Positions 33,623 through 45,912 of a DNA stretch of 64,000 nt are shown here, piece by piece; positions within the stretch are counted from its first letter, which is position 1; each line of letters starts with the position of its first letter. Source of the stretch: Thamnidium elegans (taxonomy: Eukaryota; Mucoromycota; Mucoromycetes; Mucorales; Mucoraceae); the NCBI GenBank assembly GCA_025201345.1, contig JAIXMG010000038.1:310001-374000 (forward strand), given 5' to 3'. The notes beneath the pieces are model-generated. The model searched no databases, was not told the DNA's origin, and worked only from the letters and a program-made list of their open reading frames with translations. Both the position numbers and the translations under genes were made by a program.

Positions 33623-35678
33623 ATGGGTCTTTTAAACTTTCGAAAGAAAAACAAGAAAAGTGACATATTAAAAGATAGCTTACCTAAACTGACATGCAAA
33701 AATAATAGCTCGGCCTCTACAAATTCAGAAATGTTTCCAGAAAGTTACTCTCCTGTAGTAAATTCCTTTATGCCGGTTTCGTCAATATCAGATGTTACTT
33801 CAAGCAGCCTTTTGGACGAAATTTTGAACGAACTTCCATCACCCAAGAAAAGACTAAATTCTTCCTCTGGTAAGAAATGATTTTTTTAGCTTCTAATATA
33901 ACGGTTCTAACCAGATGATTTCTTTCTAAGGAAGTGAAACTTCACCCACAAGAAATATTCGTTACTCTTTAAATTTAAATTCTAATCGCAGTAACAATAA
34001 TCCTGCAAAGAATTTTGATAGAAAAGAAAAGGCTAGCGTTGCTAGTACCCAAATCATGTTATTTCCTCGTATAGTACCCTGTATAAACTCGCATCGCATG
34101 TCAAACGATCCATATAATGCTACTAGAATTAAAGCAGATACAGTCAGTATGGATTTTAGCAATTCTTCTGACGAGTCAGAGTCAGACTCTTTATCTATCG
34201 ATTCACTTTTAATAAGCGAAGAACCTTCTCCTTCACACCCTATTTCCTGGTCTGACTCCCGTTTTAGTCCCGGATTTATAGCAAAAAAACGAGAAGACAC
34301 AATACCTTTAATGGAATTAATATCTCGTTCTTATGATGCTGGTAATACACTGCCTACTGGGGTTAAAAGTAGAGAAGCTATTAAGGGAGGTGCTGTAATT
34401 TCTAGTAATGAAATCGATCCACCAATTATCTCAAGATCTTCCGGATTTGCAATTGATCGTATGAAAGAGAGACACAGACAAGAATACCGCAGGTCTATAA
34501 GCTATACGCCATCTGAAGCAGAGTCTAGTCTAATATCCACTCAAAGAAACAATCTTCTGGCTATAAATAATTCTCATAATTCAATTTCACCATCTCAAGA
34601 GTACCAACGAATACATGCAACGTCAATAACAAACAACCAAACTAATAGCGTTGAATTTAGAAGCAATAGAATGGCCCCCAAAAAATCTTTCTCGACAAAT
34701 ACAAGTAATTTCCCTGAAAATATCGCAAACAACCCAGTGAATCCGAAGCCGGTAGCTACATATGCAGCCAATCAACAAGATAAACAAAGACACCCCCAAT
34801 ATAATGGTAGCATTAACAAACATTATAATTCTAGCAAAAATTTAAATCAAAATGGAAATACTTTTAACTTTAAAAGTAATCAGGCTGCAATATTTAGTTA
34901 TAACACGCGACAATCTTACCATGTCAGTACTGTTCCATTAACTTTTGACCCTTCTGGTAATTTTTTTTTTGTGTCTAACGAAAACCTTGTTAAGAAAGGC
35001 CCTCTTCAACGTTTTTTTGGCTCAACAACAAATAACAGAAAAAGTAGTAAACATATGGAAAATGAATTTAGACAGGATAGTAGCTCTTCGATACAAGTAA
35101 TTCAGAAAGAAAAATTTACCGGATTTAATGATTCACTTCAAATAAATATGGAAACCACACCGATATTAAGAAAAGAATATCGACGCATGCAGCATACCCA
35201 TAAACATAAATACTACTCCATTCCAAATTTACAACACTTGCAGGACAATGGAAAATTGGAAAAGGATTTGCGAAGGAATCCTTTAGAAACTAATATAGCA
35301 GAAACTAAAATTATTAATAGCAAGAAAACTTTTAATCAAAAAATGAAGTCTGAAAAGATATATTCTAAAAATATTTACGATGTGAGCGAGAATCAACAAC
35401 ACTACAACAATAAATTTATTTACAGGTACTCTCATACACCTCAACATCCCCATAACCATAAAAAAAAATGCCATCATCACCAGAGACGACCTGAACCATC
35501 CTGTTCCTGTAAGTGTACTGATAAACAGCAAACATATAGTAATCACCAAGTAAAAACCCGGCAATCGAGAAAACCTTTATTGTTATTAGCTCCGTTTGAA
35601 CCTTCAAGTACTAAAAACCATCAGAGTTCACAATATCAAATTAAACTCGATAATTCACGTAATTCCAGACACTTTTAG
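33623..35678 (+). CDS. unrecognised Ser/Asn-rich protein with His/Cys-rich C-terminus
   Basis: Two exons, 33623-33869 and 33931-35678, giving 664 residues. The splice join restores a single frame. The start MGLLNFRKKNKK has Gly at position 2 followed by basic residues, which would suit N-myristoylation and membrane binding; this is an inference. Most of the protein is disordered (Ser, Asn, Gln, Lys). Near the C-terminus (about 590-625) is a His-, Lys- and Cys-rich stretch containing HPHNHKKKCHHHQRRPE and SCSCKC that could bind metal or nucleic acid. No known catalytic domain is visible. It may be a lineage-specific gene. Length and frame integrity support a real gene. Confidence 0.7.
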
Positions 35679-36739
35679 TTTTTTTAGACGAAATAAAATT
35701 AGAGTTTAATTATCATTTTTCTCTTTAACCTAAGACCATAGTTTTTTTGTATATATTATTATTATTTAAGCCAGAATAAAATAATACATATTTCTGAAGA
35801 GCGTACAATAACATCTCTATTTAAGGGCGGCCGAAATCTGGAAAAAATCTACCCTTAAACCGAATAATGGACGAGGTAATTATATATCCAGCAATAAAAA
35901 TACTGCACAGGTATTTTTTTTTTTTTTTTTTTTTTTTTTAGTGCTTACTTCAAATAACAATATAAGTATCAAAGTATTTGACAAATAAAAAACAGTACTA
36001 CCAGTCAAGAGCGCGGAACGTTTTGGTTCACACAAAAAACATTTTATTGTATTTATGCCAGACTATATCTATTAATAACGGTATAACATACATGTGGTTC
36101 TTTTAATCATCTTTTCTGTTACACTCTGCAGTGTACAGCTGCCTTTTCTTTATAATCCATTTGGTAATTATCATGTCGTTAAAATACACCTGTAAGTAGC
36201 GCTACAATGTACCTAAACATCCTTGTTCGATTGTGTTGCTTTTATTTGCTATTAATGTAATGATACAGTTGTTCATTATCCTATTTTTAGACTTAGAATT
36301 CGAAACGATTCTAATGTTTGAGCTCTTGCAGAAAAAGATACACGGCATATATATATATATATATATATTTACAATAAATTGGATGAGTTTACGAATTATT
36401 TACAGTGTTATAATCGTCCATTAACCTTTATTTTCTATATAAACATCCGAGAAAAGCAGTTATCCGCAATAATAATAATAATATATATATATATTAAAAT
36501 AATATTTTTATTTAAATTATGATTGCTTTTTATAATTCGAATACGCTTAACTGGTTAAAAAAAATACATTTATTGATAGTTTGGTGTTTGATGTATTATG
36601 TATAATATATTGTTTTTGAGAGTTCAGTTGAGATTTAAGAGTAGTATTAAGAGTGTTCTGTATTTAGTATAATTTTTGATGGTTTTTTTTTTTCAGAGTA
36701 ATCAACCATATCAATAGCATCAATATTAACTCCAAACTT
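35679..36739. other. intergenic DNA, no gene seen
   Basis: AT-rich, with a T28 run at about 35912-35939 and (TA)n/(AAT)n tracts near 36345-36370 and 36468-36495. Nothing coding recognised. Confidence 0.45.
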
Positions 36740-36960
36740 TCATTTGATTATTACTACGATATATGTACCGAAAAAGTTCAGATCATCGGTCTTACGCACT
36801 AGAAACACTGCAACATCCATTTGGCCATGAGAGGGTATGTGATCCAGGTGAATTTTAACTGCGTCAATGGTAATATTTTGGACTTTATGAATAGTCATAG
36901 CAAATGCAGGAACAATTGGAAATCGAATCCTTACATAGCTCGTACCAACAGTTTACACTG
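36740..36960 (-). pseudogene. PIF1-type helicase C-terminal remnant (Helitron-like relic)
   Basis: On the minus strand about 73 codons to a TGA at 36742-36740 contain RFPIVPAFAMTIHKVQNITI and then HIPSHGQMDVAVFLVRK. This matches the C-terminal helicase motifs of PIF1-like proteins, (QFPL)xxAFAMTINKSQGQT and FSHGQLYVALSR, common in Helitrons of fungi. Key residues have drifted (KSQGQ to KVQNI, SR lost). No upstream helicase motifs or Rep domain were recognised, so it is an old fragment. Confidence 0.6.
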
Positions 36961-39395
36961 AAGTTCTTTGAATCTGTAGTGTCACTTCAGATCTTTCTAC
37001 ACATATTTTGCTTTCTATGTATGAGCGCTTACTTGATTTCAATTATTTTCAGAATTTTTTAACTGCTCTAAGCCTCGATGTTTCTGATCGCTATTTCTAT
37101 AATACGTTCAAAATAAACTTTACTTTATACCATTTTGTTTGATTATCCCCTTGTTTTAAAGAACATCGTTTGATAATCCCTTAGTGAATACAAGACGCTT
37201 AATACCATTTCGAATAAACTAATAAATAAACTATATAACTAAATTGACAACTATATAGCCTGGTGCTCACTTAAAACTGCTATTTTTATTACTATTGACT
37301 TCGTGTTTTATAATAATATCTTTCCCAAAATTTACATTTAAACATAAATATCACACCCCGTTATTAGTTTTGGTTTTGACTACATCTAACTTTTTTATTT
37401 GACAATTCTTGACGCTACGATAAGGTGGGTTTGAACGGACCGGACTGCAGGCCTACCTTAATAAAAATAAATGATTGTAAGAGAAAGAAGACTACGGAGT
37501 AATACAGGAGAAAGCTCTCGGCTGTAGAAAGCTGAGTTTTATCCTGTACTACCCTCTGCCTTTATAAAATATGTAGAGAAATTCAATCCACATGGTGTCC
37601 CGGGTTTGCAAAAGTTCACCCTGAAATCGCCTTATATCTTAAAAATTTAAAACAACACGGAAAGGGAGTTTTAGAATGGAAATCATAAGAAAATATAAAT
37701 TGAAAAAGTGACCTCGTTTTAATCCACGCAAAGCTACACACTTTCCCCCTTATTCGCCATTTTTTAAACTGTATTGAGTTATTCTGGTCAAAAGTCAAGA
37801 AAATACTGGCCGTGTGATAATAATTCAGCTAAAAACTGTTTGTTAAAAAGTGTGTATATTAGATAATGTAATCTTCTTCGTTTTTCGATAGATACTCGGC
37901 TCTTAATTCCATACTGTAATTATAGTTAAAAAGTAAAGAAAAAAAGAAACTGCAAACTTGGAAGAAGAAACAAATAGTTACGTCCACAGGCGTCACACAA
38001 CTTCAAGTAAAGGGTGGACAACATCAACTCTAAAGCTGAGACTCTGCGTTCGGAATGACTAAGTGATCTTGAGAGATGACCACACCCAAACAACTTTCAA
38101 ATTAATTAATATAAATAAATAAGCAAAACATTCTTTTTTTTTGTTTTAGTAATACATATAAGACTGTAGTTTATAGTTCATGTGCAGAAGCAACCTTTAT
38201 TTTATTACGTTTTTCACCTGATTCTAGAACATGGTCTGTTTTTTTTTAAATACTAACATCTAAAAAAGACATTCGTGATACTGAATAAAATAGGTATTTG
38301 ACTTTTCCGTTTTAACTCATACGCATTATTTTATTGGTGACCTTGACCTTAGTAATGTCGTCAATGTTGTTCAAAATTATACGTATTAGGTCAGATTCTC
38401 TTAAATTGTTGCTATTTTAAGGAATTTTGGTCATTAGATCGATTGGCATAATTCAAATGGGCTTTGATATTAATTTTTATACGCGTAACTAATAAATCAT
38501 TTTCATCCAATACTGATATAACTAGCGCTTTTATACTCTAAACGAAGTAAAAGTATCATCTACTTATATATCACATATTTAATTCCTTCTTTGCGCTTAT
38601 TAAACTGATTTCTTATTTTGAAAAGGTTGTATGTTTGCCAGCTTATAATTTTTAATTTGAAACTGGAAAGGTAGTTCTGTACGCGCCACAATTTTTTGTT
38701 TTGTTTTGGAATCTCGTATTTTTCTTGAATGCGCTAATTTCAAGGGATTCTCGTGGGTGAATAAACATTTAATAATGAGACTAAAAATGAACATATATTC
38801 CCCATATTGACTTATAAAACATATATTATGCTAGGATAAAACAATGTTTTCTTATTCTCGTGCAGAAAAATTCCATTATAATCATGGCTATGACAGGCCT
38901 AACCTTGGGGACCACATGGTATCAGATTCATAAACCGCCTTGTGTAAATATTCTAGTTATCCCAAAAAAAAAAAAAATACATAAATTCTGCCAACTTTTT
39001 AAAGTACTTTATTTAGAGGTACTATGAACTGGAATACTTGGCCTGACTGGTTGTATTTAACCAAGAGAGATTACTTATCCGTCCATTGGGATTAGTTATG
39101 AGAAATCGCTATTTGAACCTTTTTCCAGTTTAAGCCAGCCGAACAGTAGCTGTATTTTGAAATCTTGCTGTTTTATAATCTCAGTCTAAATTACTTTTTT
39201 TTCTACTTTTTTTTTTTTTATTTATTTACTTGATGTTATTACTTAATGTATTATTTTTTATAAAAGGAATAATAATCTATATAGATTTAACACATGATAT
39301 CGAAATTACGTAGTTTGTTTTCATCTGATAGCTTCCGTATATAAATAGCGAAAGGTAGAAAAAAAAATTATTAGAAAAGCGGTGATTGAAATAAA
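36961..39395. other. 2.4-kb gene-poor DNA upstream of the chitin synthase
   Basis: No supported gene. Short minus ORFs at 37616-37798 and 38600-38794 have no motif. It may include more of the decayed Helitron-like sequence and should include the chitin synthase promoter. Confidence 0.35.
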
Positions 39396-39591
39396 ATGTC
39401 AACAGGAGTAACTATAAATATATATGAGTGCCAAGTCTTGCCAATTGAATGTCTTTACTTTCATAATAATTATCATTCTAAAAAAGTTTTTTTTTTGGTC
39501 CGATATTATTTTCCTTTTCTTTTTTATATTCAAATACATATATATTTATTTTTTTTGGGCTTTTCTACACAACTGTTAGCAAAAGGAGGAA

Positions 39592-42500
39592 ATGGTTAAT
39601 AATTCTCAGGAAACTCAGCCTACTGAGACTATTTTGGACTTATCTAATATTACTGATATAGACCAAAAGAGAATATCCGATATTCTTCACGCTAAGTTTT
39701 TAAATTATAACATTTATACAGACATTGGTTTTTGTAACCTTGTTGCTATCAATCCTTTCAAACAACTTGCTCAAAATGATGCACAGACCAGTGAGGAATA
39801 TGTAACATCGTACAAAAAAAATTCAACAGATAACTCTATCAATAAACTAAATCCTCATATATTTGAGTTAACAAACCGTACTTATTTTCATATGAGAAGA
39901 ACTGGAAACGATCAAGCTATTTTTCTATAGTAAGTCGTAATTACATATATCATTATAATTATATACAAGAAAAGAAAAGTAGAAAAAAAAAGTTACTCAT
40001 ATTTTTTTGTCTCTTTTAGTGGTGAATCCGGTAGCGGAAAGACAGAATTAAAAGACCTAGTTATTCATCATTTAGTTGGTCTCAGTGCCAATAAGAAGAA
40101 ATCTAAAGTACAAGGACAAATCATCAACGGACAAAAAGTATTGGAAGCTTTTGGTTCAGCACAAACCACTTATAATGGCTCATCAGCATCTCGTTACGGT
40201 TTATATACTGAAATCCATTTCAACGAACGTGGTAAGATGATGGGTGCAAAGACTTTACATTACTTTTTGGAAAAATCTCGCTTATGCACTGGAAAAGCGA
40301 GTGAAGGCAATTTCAATATTTTTTATTGGTTATTGGCTGGAACTACCCCAGACGAAAAGCAAGTGCTACAATTAAGTGATGATACCAACACATACAACTA
40401 TCTTTCAAACTATGGCAGACCTATTTTACCTACTGATAAAGAGAATTTCAATGAGTTAAAAGATACTATGCGTGCCGCTGGATTTAGAAGAGAACATTTC
40501 AGTCGTGTGATTCAACTTTTATCAGCCATTCTTCATTTAGGTAACGTTTCCTTTGAAGATATCACTGGCGTTGGCACCGAGGAAGCCGTCTTGATCCAAA
40601 ATGAGGAATCTCTCGGCTTGGTTGCCGATTTTCTAGGTTTAGATTCTGTAGCATTAAGAGAGGCTTTGACGTTCAAAACAACAATGATTGGTAAAGATGT
40701 GACTACTTTGATTCTGGATGCACACCAAGCAACTGCTCAACGTGATGAATTGGCACAAACTTTATATTCTCTTTTATTCTCATGGTTGGTAGAACGTATA
40801 AATCAAAAGACATTTACAGAGAATTTCAATAGTTTTATTGGTATCTTGGATTTCCCTGGAACTCAAACAACTGGATTTGGATCGGTTGGATTCGATCAAT
40901 TTTGTGTAAATTATGCTAACGAGCGCATGTACAATTTCTTTTCAAACCGTATTTTCCAAGTAGACAATGCTGAATTTGAAACAGAAATGGTTCAAGTGCC
41001 TGAAGTGCCTTATTCTGGAAATACAGACTGTATTGAATTATTAGAACGGTCCAGTCGTGGTATTTGCGCTATTTATAACAAGATGTCCGAGAAGACTATT
41101 AGTGGAAAACGCATGTATACAGATTTCAATGCAGTAGACGCCATTGTTAAATACAATTCTGAAAACCCTTCTTTGGCTATCAAGACATCTAGTTCAGGTG
41201 TACGTCAGTTCTCTATTCAACACTTTCCTGGTGAAGTTACATACGATCCCAGCGAGTTTATTACAAAAAATAACAATCAATTGCTTGTCGATTTTATTTC
41301 TTTATTCCGCGGTGGACCTGATATGCCTTCCTCTTGGAACAGTTTTGTTCTTGAATTATTTTCTGATGAAAACTTGTCTATTGAAAGCCATCCTCTTGGT
41401 GGATTATCCGCGTTGGTGAATGCACAAAAATCAGAAAAACCTACTCGTCTTCCATCCATGAGAAAGAGTAAGAGAGTTGCACCCACAGCAGAAAAAACCA
41501 ACGATAGCGAGGATTCAAGCGGAAAAAACACCATTCTTACTCAAATACAGTCATCTTTGAACGATTTAATAAATTCTTTAGAAGAAGCAACATTATGGTC
41601 CGTTTTTTGTATTCGACCTAACGCCACCGAAAGTACAACCAATTTTGATACGCATATTGTGCAATCGCAACTTAAGGCTTTCAACTTGACTCATTTAGCA
41701 ACTAGAATGAAACATTTTTATTTATCTTCAATGTTGCTTGATGGGTTTTTATCACGATATGCAGTTCCATTGAGCACGATGGGATTAGAACATTCAGGTA
41801 CCGCTGTAGAACAATGCGAATCTGTCAAATTAATGAATAACTGGACCGAGGAAGATATGGCTATTGGAACGACCAAAGTAATTGCAGTTTTAAATACTTT
41901 TTTAATTGCATGCAGGCTAATTTTTTTTAAATAGGTATTTTTAAGTTTCCGTAGTTGGCATTTACTTGAAGATAAATTAAGAACATTAGAAAAACAAGAT
42001 CAAAAGAGTGTCAAAACATACGACCAAAAGAATGGAATGCCTGCGGTTTTGGGAGCAGAAGATGGAATGAATCTTCAAACACGCAGTTTAATTGATAACG
42101 AGGGTTTAGATACTTTTGATACAAACACTTTGGCAGGTGGGTTCCCATTACCGTCTATTTCAGCACATTCAGAAGGAAGACAATCTTATTATTCATCTGA
42201 TGGTCGTCATCATCATGGACAATCGGCTATGGGAGATAATAGATCGTTTTATGGAGGAAATACAAATAGTGAATACACCGAATCACAATACAATAACGGT
42301 AGCATGTCACCACCTGAAATTATACCACCCCAAGAAGATTTAGATGCCACGGAAGAAAAAGCAAGTTCAATGACACCAGGTCGTAAAAGATGGTTATGGT
42401 TTGTTTGGACTCTGACCTTTTGGATCCCTAATATACTTTTGATCAAACTTGGTAGAATGAAACGTAAAGATGTTCGTATCGCTTGGAGAGAAAAGGTCGC

Positions 42501-45300
42501 ACTTTGTGCTATTATTACGTTTTTATGCGCGTTCGTTATTGGGTTCTTGATTTTCTTTGGTGAAATTATTTGTCCACATCAAAATGTATACTCCGTTAGT
42601 GAACTTGCTCAGCGTAATCAAAATGATAATGGTTACGTGGCTATTCGTGGAGAGGTATTTAACTTGGGTGAATTTGCATATAGACATTACCCTGGTGTAG
42701 TTCCTACCTCTTCTGTCCTCGAGTATGCTGGTGAAGATATCACGGACCTTTTCCCTATTCAAGTATCTGATCTTTGTGAAAACGTATCACCTTATGTTTC
42801 TCTTGATTATACTAGAAATTTCACGGATGACAATGCTCAGTACCACGATTTTAGATATGGCTCGGGAGACTACCGGCCTAATTGGTACTACGATCAAATG
42901 ACAATGCTTCGCAAGAATTACAAGATTGGAAATATGGGTATCGAAAACAAGGGTCTCTTGGATCAAGCACGAGGATCATATACTCTGAATGGAAACAAGA
43001 TGAATCGTATTTGGGCTATTATTGATCAACATGTTTATGATCTTACACCATATACATTAGGAGGTCGTTACTTATCTGCACCACCTGGAGAAGCAACCCC
43101 TACTGATATTAGCACAGACTTTTTAGACTCTACTATCGTCGCATTGTTTCAACAAAACGCCGGCACAGACATTACGGAAAAGTTTTACGGTCTTCCGCTA
43201 AGCACTATGGAAAAGGATCGTGAACTCGCATGCATGAGAAACTTGTACTATTCTGGTTTAGTGGATAATCGTAACTCCACCAAATGTCAATTCTCTACTT
43301 ATTTTTTGTTGACTGTCACCATCTGTCTTTGTCTTGTCATCTTTGTCAAATTTGTAGCTGCTTTACGTATCGGGTCTCCCCGTGTACCCGAAGAATCAGA
43401 AAAATTCGTCATCTGTCAAGTCACTTGTTATACTGAAGATGAAGAATCTCTTCGCAAGACGATTGATTCACTTGCCAGTGTTCGTTATGACGATAAACGT
43501 AAACTTATCCTTGTCATTTGTGATGGTATGGTCATTGGTAGTGGTAACGATAGAACCACATCTCGTATTGTTTTAGATATTTTTGGTGTTGATCCTCAAG
43601 TTGACCCTGAGCCACTTCCGTTTGTTTCAGTAGGTGAAGGTATGAAACAGTCTAATCGTGCTAAACTTTATTCTGGCCTTTATGACGTCAATGGTCACGT
43701 CGTTCCTTATCTTGTTGTTGCAAAGGTGGGTGGTGCTAATGAACGTCAAAAGCCTGGTAATCGTGGTAAGCGTGATTCGCAATTGATTCTTATGCAGTTT
43801 TTGAACCGTCTTCAATACGATGCTCCTATGAATCCCATGCAACTTGAAATGTATCATCAAATGAAAAACATTATTGGTATTAGCCCTGAAATGTATGATT
43901 TTGTACTTATGGTGGATGCTGATACCGAAGTCATGCGTGAAGGTCTCAATCATTTAGTTTCTAGTATGGCTCATGATGCAAAAGTTATCGGTCTTTGTGG
44001 TGAAACGACAATTGCTAATGAAAAGGATACATGGGTTACTATGATTCAAGTTTACGAATACTTTATTTCTCATCATATGATCAAATCCTTTGAATCGCTC
44101 TTCTCCACTGTTAGCTGTTTGCCAGGTTGTTTCACCATGTACCGTATTAGAACAGTAGACGGTAAACGACCTCTCTTTGTTGCTAACGAAATTATCGAAG
44201 ATTATACAATTAATGTTGTCGATACCCTCCATAAAAAGAATTTGCTTTATCTTGGTGAAGACAGATACCTCACTACTTTATTACTCAAACATTTTCCCGA
44301 ATACAAGACCAAATTCAACCCTTTGGCACAATGTAAAACCAATGCACCAGATACCTGGGACGTTTTAATCTCTCAACGTCGTCGTTGGATTAACTCTACC
44401 GTGCACAACTTGAGTGAATTGATCTTTTTGAGCAGACTTTGTGGTTTCTGTTGTTTCTCAATGCGTTTTGTAGTCATGCTCGATCTTTTCAGTACACTGG
44501 TTCAACCTGCCTTATTGGGTTACTTGGGTTACTTGATTTATGCATTGACACAAGCTAAGGATCAAATTCCTTACGTTACCATCATCACCTTATGTTGTAC
44601 TTATGGTTTACAAATCATTATTTTCATCATGAACAAACGTTGGGAATATATCGTTTGGTTTTTGGTATCTATTTTGGCGTTACCTATCTTTTCTTTCTGG
44701 ATTCCTGTTTATTCTTACTGGCATTTTGATGATTTCTCATGGGGTAATACTCGTGTCGTAGTTGGTGAGAAAGGTAAAAAGACGGCTGTTGCTGACGAAG
44801 GCCAGTTTGACCCCAAGTCTATTCCACTTATGCCTTGGTCCGAATACGAAAGAATGGTGCAAACTGAGAGTGTTAGTGATGGTCTTTCTCAAAGTACTTA
44901 TCCCCCTGCTCCTAGATCTGCTTATGGTGCACCTACTTATTCTGTAGCTGGTGGGCATTCAAATTATGGCGGTTACTCAGCTTTTGGAGGCCCTACTTAC
45001 CCAGTTTCTGGAGGCCAATCTGTTTATGGCGGCCAATCTATTTACGGTGGCCAGTCAGCTTACGGAGGCCAATCAGTCTATGGTGGACAGTCTGTTGTAG
45101 GCGGACAGTCTATGGCTGGCGATATCTCTTACTCTGGTGAATCCCTTGGTGGACGTCAATCAGCAATGGGTGGAAACATAAATAACTATGGTCCTCGTTC
45201 AGGTTACGGACCTACCATGATGAATGAGGCTATGAGCGATAATTTGACTGCTCCAATGGTACATAGTTACTATTCACAAAATAGACAAAATAATAGATAA
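39592..45300 (+). CDS. chitin synthase with N-terminal myosin motor domain (class V type)
   Basis: Membrane enzyme polymerising UDP-GlcNAc into cell-wall chitin. Exons are 39592-39929, 40020-41877 and 41935-45300; 1853 residues. Order: myosin motor-like domain (about 10-760) with an intact P-loop GESGSGKT (114-121) but altered switch regions; two membrane helices and a cytochrome-b5-like segment (from about 950); glycosyltransferase core with VDADTE (about 1393) and product-site QRRRW (about 1546); C-terminal membrane helices; then a Gly/Gln/Ser/Tyr repeat tail. I see no DEK_C domain, usual at this end of class V enzymes. An alternative start at 39396 (four codons, intron 39408-39579) splices in frame upstream of ATG 39592. 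The motor domain in such enzymes helps target vesicles to growing tips. Confidence 0.93.
44950..45120 (+). repeat. tandem hexapeptide-coding repeats in the chitin synthase tail
   Basis: Repeats of about 18 bp encode YGGQS-type units (GGQSVYGGQSIYGGQS...), with silent differences between copies. In-frame and close to the C-terminus; likely flexible and length-variable between strains. Confidence 0.8.
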
Positions 45301-45423
45301 ACATTGACGCACTTGAAGCTCTGTTTTTTTTTGAAACACTGTAATACGTACCTTTTTTGTATTTTTTAACATACCACTTTTTTATCTTTAAATTTTTCTC
45401 AAATAAATCCAATGTATCAATTA

Positions 45424-45464
45424 CAGTCGTTCCACTGCGAATTTGAGGATTTAGTGAAAGAAAT
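45424..45464 (+). repeat. left terminal repeat of Fanzor element B
   Basis: CAGTCGTTCCACT start after TA. Matches the Fanzor A left repeat at 15798-15838 and, inverted, 48741-48781. Confidence 0.8.
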
Positions 45465-45912
45465 TGAGGAGCGTAAAAAACTATTTCTATTCTTTTAATC
45501 AAAAAATTAACCTGAAATTCGAACTTAAATTCGCATATTCTTATAAAATAAAAAGTTTATGAATATCATGAACAAGTACGAGAATTTCAAAGGGGTTTAT
45601 CTTAATACGGATAAAATGCACTCTATTCGTACCAATTGAGCAATTCTGGGCCCTAGTTAAAAGCCTGAACCAAACGTTACAAGATACTGAGACACTTGAA
45701 GCTAGAATAATTCAAACTGAATACAATATTTTTGATAAGCCTTTCCTAGCTTTGTGATGAAATACTTGTTTAGATAAGTTTTTTTACGGGAGAAGTCAAA
45801 AAGTATTAAATCTTGATTGGCCTCGGTATCTTAATTAAAATTATTACTTGTAAACGGCTTGAGTAAAATATATTTTTCACATTTCTTTTCTCATCAAAAC
45901 ATATCACACACA

